Source: DATAGF01 sp963813355
GTDB lineage: Bacteria > Actinomycetota > Thermoleophilia > Miltoncostaeales > Miltoncostaeaceae
DNA: 64,000 nucleotides
NCBI GenBank assembly: GCA_963813355.1
Contig: CAWEYS010000030.1
Span: 9,701-73,700, forward strand
Direction of reading: 5' to 3'
A program made the translations under genes and the position numbers. Positions 59,840 to 64,000 of the stretch are shown here, one piece after another. Every line of letters begins with the position of its first letter. Within the stretch, counting starts at the first letter, position 1. Below the pieces are notes generated by a model. It was not told where the DNA came from. It saw nothing but the letters and a program-made list of their open reading frames with translations, and made no database searches.

Positions 59840-61552
59840 CTAGGAGCCGCGCTCGCAGACCGCGCGGTCGCGGGCGGCGCCTCCCACGCAGACGTCCCGG
59901 CCGGCGCCTCCCAGGAGGATGTCCCGGCCGGCCTGCCCCACCAGGCGGTCGAGGCCGGGGCCACCCGCCAGCCGATCCCGGCCCGGGCCGCCGAGCAGCC
60001 GGTCCTTCCCGCCGCCGCCGCCGAGCCGGTCGTTGCCTCCGCCGCCGCAGACCAGGTCGGCCCCGGCGCCCGCGGCGACCGTGTCGTTGCCCCCGAGCGC
60101 CACGATCACGTCGGCGCGCTTGGTGCCGCGGAGGCGATCCTTCCCTGCCGTGCCAACGATCGTCGCCGTCCTGCCGCCGCAGCGCGGGGGCCGCCCGGCG
60201 GCTCCGGCACCGGGCCCGCCGCCGGGCCCGCCGCCCGCCCCAGCTCCCGGGTCGCTTTGCAGGCGGGCGACGGCGACGTCGCTGCCGTTCAGGAACGCTT
60301 GGCCTGCCGCGACGATCCGTCCGTCGGGCGCCAGCGCCAGGCCGCGGAAGAACGCCGTGGCCCCGAACGGGACCGGCGCCCTTCCGTCGCCGCTGAAGGT
60401 GGTGTCCAGGGCCCCGGCGGGCTGAAAGCGCAGGATCGTCGGGGTGCCGTTCGCCACGGGGATCAGCGGGTTGCCGTTGTTCACTGCGACGATGATCTTG
60501 CCGTCCGGCTGCAGGGCGACCGCGGCGCCCTGGTCGACGGCCGTGCCGAAGTCGAGCCGCGCCACGCCGTCGCCGTCGAAGGTCGTGTCGTCCGAGCCGT
60601 CCTCGTTCAGGCGGGCGACGATGAGGTCCTGGCTCGGGAAGCCCCAGCCGACCGCGACGATCTTGCGGTCCGGTTGCACGGCGACGTCGAATGCCCCGGC
60701 GGCTCCCGCGAAGAACAACTCGCGGACGCCCGCGCCGTCGTTCGGGGGGTCCGGCGAGAACGACGTGTCGAGGCCACCCCCGGGAAGGAGCCGGGCGACG
60801 GCGAAGTTGCTGGCGCCTCCGCCCGAGGTCCCCCCGGCGATCACGAGCTTGCCATCCGGCGCGCGCGCGACGGCCTGGGCACCGTCGGCTGCGCCGGTGA
60901 ACTCGACGAACTGGGTGGCGAAGCCCGGACTGACCGAGCCGTCCGTGTTGAGGCGGGTCACCGTCGCGTTGCCGGCGCCGCCTTGGCCGGCGATCACGAT
61001 CCTGCCGTCCGGCTCGATGAGCACGTCGTTGGCGCGGTCCCTCGCGCCGCCCAGGTCGAGCTCCAGCCGGCCGTTCGCGGGGTCGAGGTCGGTGGGCGAG
61101 AGGCCGGGCGCGAACGACGGGTCGAGCTGCCCGTCGGCCGCCCGGAGGCGCGCCACGGCGACGTTGTCGTTGTCGGCGGCCCGCACCGTGGCGCCCACGA
61201 CGACCAACCCGCCGTCGGCCTGGCGCGCGATGGCCTGGGCGAAGTCGGGCCCGCCCTGGAAGTTGACCGGTTGGTTCCCGAAGCTGAGGTCCGGCGAGCC
61301 GTCGGCGTTGACGCGCGTGACGGCGAAGGTGCCGCCGGCGGTGGTGCCGCCACCACCAGCGGTGATGACCTTGCCGTCGGGCTGCACCAGGACGCCGTTG
61401 GCGGTATCGACGCCGCCGTAATCGACCGTCAGCGTGCCGTCGCCGTCGAAGCTCGAGTCGAGGTCGCCGGGCGCCGCGAGGCCCACTCCCGCAAGCGCGA
61501 GCAGCGACGTCGCGGCGACGGCCGCCGGGACCGACCTGAGCCTCCTCGTCAC
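59840..61552 (-). CDS. Secreted delta-60 repeat protein with RTX-like C-terminus
   Basis: 570 residues, frame intact. Signal peptide (MTRRLRSVPAAVAATSLLAL to GLA), then about seven delta-60 repeats that form a propeller, each with the pattern VQPDGKVITAGG, LNEDGSDDTTFDGDG or similar. A Gly/Ala/Pro linker leads to the end domain of RTX-type nonapeptides (GGNDTVAAGAGADLVCGGGG, then GGPGRDRLAGGPGLDRLVG), likely calcium-binding. It is probably cell-surface or released. The GTG lies six bases after TAGATT. It separates leuD from leuB. Confidence 0.88.
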   Translation of the reverse strand: MTRRLRSVPAAVAATSLLALAGVGLAAPGDLDSSFDGDGTLTVDYGGVDTANGVLVQPDGKVITAGGGGTTAGGTFAVTRVNADGSPDLSFGNQPVNFQGGPDFAQAIARQADGGLVVVGATVRAADNDNVAVARLRAADGQLDPSFAPGLSPTDLDPANGRLELDLGGARDRANDVLIEPDGRIVIAGQGGAGNATVTRLNTDGSVSPGFATQFVEFTGAADGAQAVARAPDGKLVIAGGTSGGGASNFAVARLLPGGGLDTSFSPDPPNDGAGVRELFFAGAAGAFDVAVQPDRKIVAVGWGFPSQDLIVARLNEDGSDDTTFDGDGVARLDFGTAVDQGAAVALQPDGKIIVAVNNGNPLIPVANGTPTILRFQPAGALDTTFSGDGRAPVPFGATAFFRGLALAPDGRIVAAGQAFLNGSDVAVARLQSDPGAGAGGGPGGGPGAGAAGRPPRCGGRTATIVGTAGKDRLRGTKRADVIVALGGNDTVAAGAGADLVCGGGGNDRLGGGGGKDRLLGGPGRDRLAGGPGLDRLVGQAGRDILLGGAGRDVCVGGAARDRAVCERGS

Positions 61553-61612
61553 CGGGTAAATCTATGGCGGCGGATGCCGTGCAGGCAATCGCCTCCGATA
61601 ACCTCCCGCGCC

Positions 61613-62665
61613 GTGCGAGAGGTCACCGTCACGCTGCTGCCGGGGGACGGCATCGGCCCCGAGGTGGTCGCGGTCGCCCGCGCGGTCGTCGACCTCGTCG
61701 CGCCCGACCACGGCCTGGCCGTCGCCTGGCATGAGCACCTCGTCGGCGGCGCCTCGATCGACGCCCACGGCACGGCCCTCACCGACGAGGTGCTCGCCGC
61801 CTGCGCCGGCTCCGACGCGGTGCTGCTGGGCGCCGTCGGCGGGCCGAAGTGGGACACCACCGACCCCGACAGGCCGCGGCCCGAGCAGGGGCTGCTCGGG
61901 CTGCGGGCCGGGCTCGGCCTCTACGCCAACCTCCGCCCCGTGCGGCCGTGGCCGGCGCTCTACGACGCCAGCCCCCTGCGCCGGGAGCGCATCGAGGGCA
62001 CCGACCTGCTGGTGGTGCGCGAGCTGACCGGCGGCCTCTACTTCGGCGAGCGCGGGCGGCAGCCGACGCGGGCCTTCGACACCTGCGTCTACACCCTCGA
62101 CGAGGTGGACCGTCTGGCCGAGGTCGGCTTCCGGGCGGCCGAGGGTCGGCGCAGAAAGGTCACCTCGGTCAACAAGGCGAACGTGCTCGAGACGTCGCGC
62201 CTGTGGCGCGAGCAGGTCACCCGTACGGCCGCGGCCCACCCCGGCGTGGAGCTGGAGCACATGCTGGTCGACAACGCCGCCATGCAGCTCGTCAGCCGGC
62301 CCGCCGACTTCGACGTCATCGTCACCGAGAACCTCTTCGGCGACGTGCTCTCGGACGAGGCCGCCATGATCACCGGCTCCATCGGCCTGCTGCCGTCGGC
62401 AAGCCTCGGCCCCGGGACCCTCGGCCTCTACGAGCCGGTCCACGGCTCGGCGCCCGACATCGCCGGCCGGGGGGTCGCCAACCCCATCGCAACGTGCCTG
62501 TCCGCCGCCATGATGCTCCGCTACTCGCTCGACGCCCCCGCGGCGGCCGGCCGCATCGAGGGGGCCGTCGACGCCGTCATCGAGAGCGGCGCCCGCACGC
62601 GCGACCTCGGCGGCGACCTCGGCACGCAGGACGTGCGCGACCGGCTCCTCGCGGCGCTCCGGTAA
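61613..62665 (+). CDS. leuB: 3-Isopropylmalate dehydrogenase
   Basis: 350 residues. VTLLPGDGIGPEVVAVAR, the Arg/Lys/Asp substrate site (VRELTGGLYFGERGR, SVNKANVLETSRLWR), and VIVTENLFGDVLSDEAAMIT are all present, with GSAPDIAGRGVANPIA. NAD-linked oxidative decarboxylation in leucine synthesis, and the matching step of the citramalate route. The GTG lies eight bases after TAACCT, so it has its own leaderless promoter despite the broken leu cluster. Confidence 0.96.
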   Translation: MREVTVTLLPGDGIGPEVVAVARAVVDLVAPDHGLAVAWHEHLVGGASIDAHGTALTDEVLAACAGSDAVLLGAVGGPKWDTTDPDRPRPEQGLLGLRAGLGLYANLRPVRPWPALYDASPLRRERIEGTDLLVVRELTGGLYFGERGRQPTRAFDTCVYTLDEVDRLAEVGFRAAEGRRRKVTSVNKANVLETSRLWREQVTRTAAAHPGVELEHMLVDNAAMQLVSRPADFDVIVTENLFGDVLSDEAAMITGSIGLLPSASLGPGTLGLYEPVHGSAPDIAGRGVANPIATCLSAAMMLRYSLDAPAAAGRIEGAVDAVIESGARTRDLGGDLGTQDVRDRLLAALR

Positions 62666-62689
62666 CCTTCGCCGACCGCGGAGGACGCC

Positions 62690-63625
62690 ATGCAGGAAGC
62701 CGAGAAGATCTGGATGAACGGGGCCCTGGTCGACTGGGCCGACGCGCGCGTGCACGTGCTGTCGCACGGGCTTCACTACGGCACCACGGTCTTCGAGGGC
62801 ATCCGCTCGTACGACGCCGACGAGGGCACGGCGGTCTTCCGGCTCGACGACCACCTGCAGCGGCTCGAGCGCTCGGCGGCCATGTACCACATGCCGCTGC
62901 CCTACACGCGCGCCGAGATGCGGCTGGCCGTCCACCAGGTCATCTCGGCCAACGGGCTCGGCGGCTGCTACATCCGCCCGATCGTCCTGCGCGGCTACGG
63001 CACGATGGGCCTGTTCCCGCTCGACGCCCCGGTGGACGTGGCCGTGGCCGCGTGGGAGTGGGGCGCCTACCTCGGCGAGGAGGGCCTGCGGAAGGGCATC
63101 CGGGCCAAGATCTCGAGCTGGCGCCGCATCGGATCGAGCACGATCCCGGCGACCGCCAAGGCGGGCGGCCAGTACCTCAACTCGATCCTCGCCAAGATCG
63201 AGTCCCACAAGGCGGGCTACCAGGAGGCGATCCTCCTCAACGAGGCCGGCTACGTGGCCGATGGGTCGGGGGAGAACCTCTTCCTCGTGCGCGACGGCAC
63301 CCTGATCACGCCGCCGGTCCACGCGTCGATCCTCGAGGGCATCACGCGCGCCAGCATCATCGCGCTCGCCGGGGACGAGGGCATCCCCGTGGCGGAGCGC
63401 GAGGTCGCCCGCGGCGAGCTCTACACCGCCGACGAGGTCTTCATCACCGGCACGGCCGCCGAGGTGTGCCCGGTCAACGAGGTCGACGACCACGGGCTCG
63501 GCCCTCCGGGCCCGATCACGCGCCGCCTCCAGCAGCGCTTCTTCGCGGCCACCGAGGGGCGCGACCCGCGCTCGGCCGAGTGGCTCGACTACGTCGAGAC
63601 CCCCGAGGCCTCGCTGTCGCCGTGA
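62690..63625 (+). CDS. ilvE: Branched-chain amino acid aminotransferase
   Basis: 311 residues of fold type IV PLP enzymes: HVLSHGLHYGTTVFEGIRSY, GGCYIRPIVLRGYGTMGL, the Schiff-base Lys in PATAKAGGQYLNS (about residue 155), and EAILLNEAGYVADGSGENLF. Final step for Leu, Ile and Val. GGAGG lies five bases before the ATG, and a TAACCT overlaps the leuB stop, so it may have its own promoter as well. Confidence 0.95.
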   Translation: MQEAEKIWMNGALVDWADARVHVLSHGLHYGTTVFEGIRSYDADEGTAVFRLDDHLQRLERSAAMYHMPLPYTRAEMRLAVHQVISANGLGGCYIRPIVLRGYGTMGLFPLDAPVDVAVAAWEWGAYLGEEGLRKGIRAKISSWRRIGSSTIPATAKAGGQYLNSILAKIESHKAGYQEAILLNEAGYVADGSGENLFLVRDGTLITPPVHASILEGITRASIIALAGDEGIPVAEREVARGELYTADEVFITGTAAEVCPVNEVDDHGLGPPGPITRRLQQRFFAATEGRDPRSAEWLDYVETPEASLSP

Positions 63626-64000
63626 GCGAGCTCGTCGCCATCTACGACACGACGCTGCGCGACGGCATGCAGCGCGAGGGCCTGAGCCTGTCGGTCGGCG
63701 AGCAGCTCGCCGTGGCCGTGCGGCTGGCCGAGTACGGCATCGACTACATCGAGGCCGGCTTCCCCGCCAGCAACCCGAAGTACGGCGAGCTCTTCCGGCT
63801 GCTGGAGGACGAGGACCTCGGGGCGACGCGGCTGGCGGCCTTCGGCATGACGCGCCGCCGGGGCGCCGCGGCGTCGGAGGACCCCGCCCTGCGCGGCCTC
63901 GCCGAGTGCGCCGCGCCGGTCGCGACGATCGTCGGCAAGACGTGGGACCTCCACATCGAGAAGGTCACGCGCGTCACGCGCGAGGAGAACCTGCGGATGA
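63622..64000 (+). CDS. cimA: Citramalate synthase, N-terminal part (cut by window edge)
   Basis: 126 codons visible. AIYDTTLRDGMQREGLSLSV and DYIEAGFPASNPKYGELF are the alpha-isopropylmalate synthase-family barrel; the VATIVGKTWDLHIEKVTRVT block distinguishes citramalate synthases from LeuA. It would make citramalate from pyruvate and acetyl-CoA for isoleucine. The GTG overlaps the ilvE stop (GTGA). Gene continues past the edge. Confidence 0.88.
   Translation, partial: MSELVAIYDTTLRDGMQREGLSLSVGEQLAVAVRLAEYGIDYIEAGFPASNPKYGELFRLLEDEDLGATRLAAFGMTRRRGAAASEDPALRGLAECAAPVATIVGKTWDLHIEKVTRVTREENLRM

Overview
The window is about 72% GC with actinobacterial gene content: an F420-type luciferase-like oxidoreductase, an ATP-dependent DNA ligase, CtaA heme A synthase, a CopC-CopD fusion, a SUI1-family protein and cysteine-ligated APS reductase. 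A deep-branching actinomycete such as Thermoleophilia fits best, but this is inferred from gene content and base composition only. Nearly every gene that heads a transcription unit has a TANNNT -10-like hexamer 6 to 10 bases upstream of its start codon and no Shine-Dalgarno, so leaderless transcription appears to be the rule. Genes inside operons overlap by GTGA/ATGA or carry a Shine-Dalgarno.

Layout. 1-3.5 kb: the tail of a probable glycosyltransferase and two tandem copies of an alkaline-phosphatase-superfamily protein, duplicated with their upstream region. 3.6-6.85 kb: a decayed mobile region (HNH nuclease remnant, IS481-like transposase, small unknown genes) lying between a tRNA 3'-half and an intact tRNA-Asn. 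6.9-19.3 kb: housekeeping genes (methyltransferase, PepF, PHP phosphatase, CysC, CysH, SUI1 protein, Ppx/GppA beside a MESH1-like HD hydrolase, UspA, RNase D, ABC-F ATPase). 19.3-22.9 kb: a complete osmoprotectant ABC transporter. 23.2-27.9 kb: glutamate synthase large subunit. 28-38 kb: rhomboid protease, M42 peptidase, quinone oxidoreductase, a glucosaminidase-like secreted protein, O-methyltransferase and a DrrAB-type exporter. 38-41.3 kb: DksA-like protein, CtaA, CopCD. 41.3-46.9 kb: gatCAB, DNA ligase, LLM oxidoreductase. 47-49.2 kb: a two-component system.

49.2-64 kb holds a branched-chain amino acid and serine cluster: ilvN, ilvC, a class V aminotransferase, serA, then leuA (behind a leucine-rich leader peptide with potential attenuator hairpins), leuC, leuD, leuB, ilvE and the start of cimA. 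With ilvC, leuBCD and ilvE this indicates isoleucine synthesis by the citramalate route as well as leucine and valine synthesis. The cluster is interrupted by three secreted-protein genes on the opposite strand (a glucose/sorbosone dehydrogenase, an AMIN/Gmad2-like protein and a delta-60/RTX repeat protein).

About a quarter of the genes need one or more single-base frame corrections, often at G or C runs, while others (gat, leu, ilv, delta-60) are clean. The sequence therefore probably contains indel errors, and most broken genes should not be read as true pseudogenes. The least explained structures are a 250-bp nested inverted repeat (29.56-29.80 kb), CCAATTGG palindrome repeats (47.0-47.14 kb), two symmetric divergent promoters, the leuA leader and the tRNA-bounded island.
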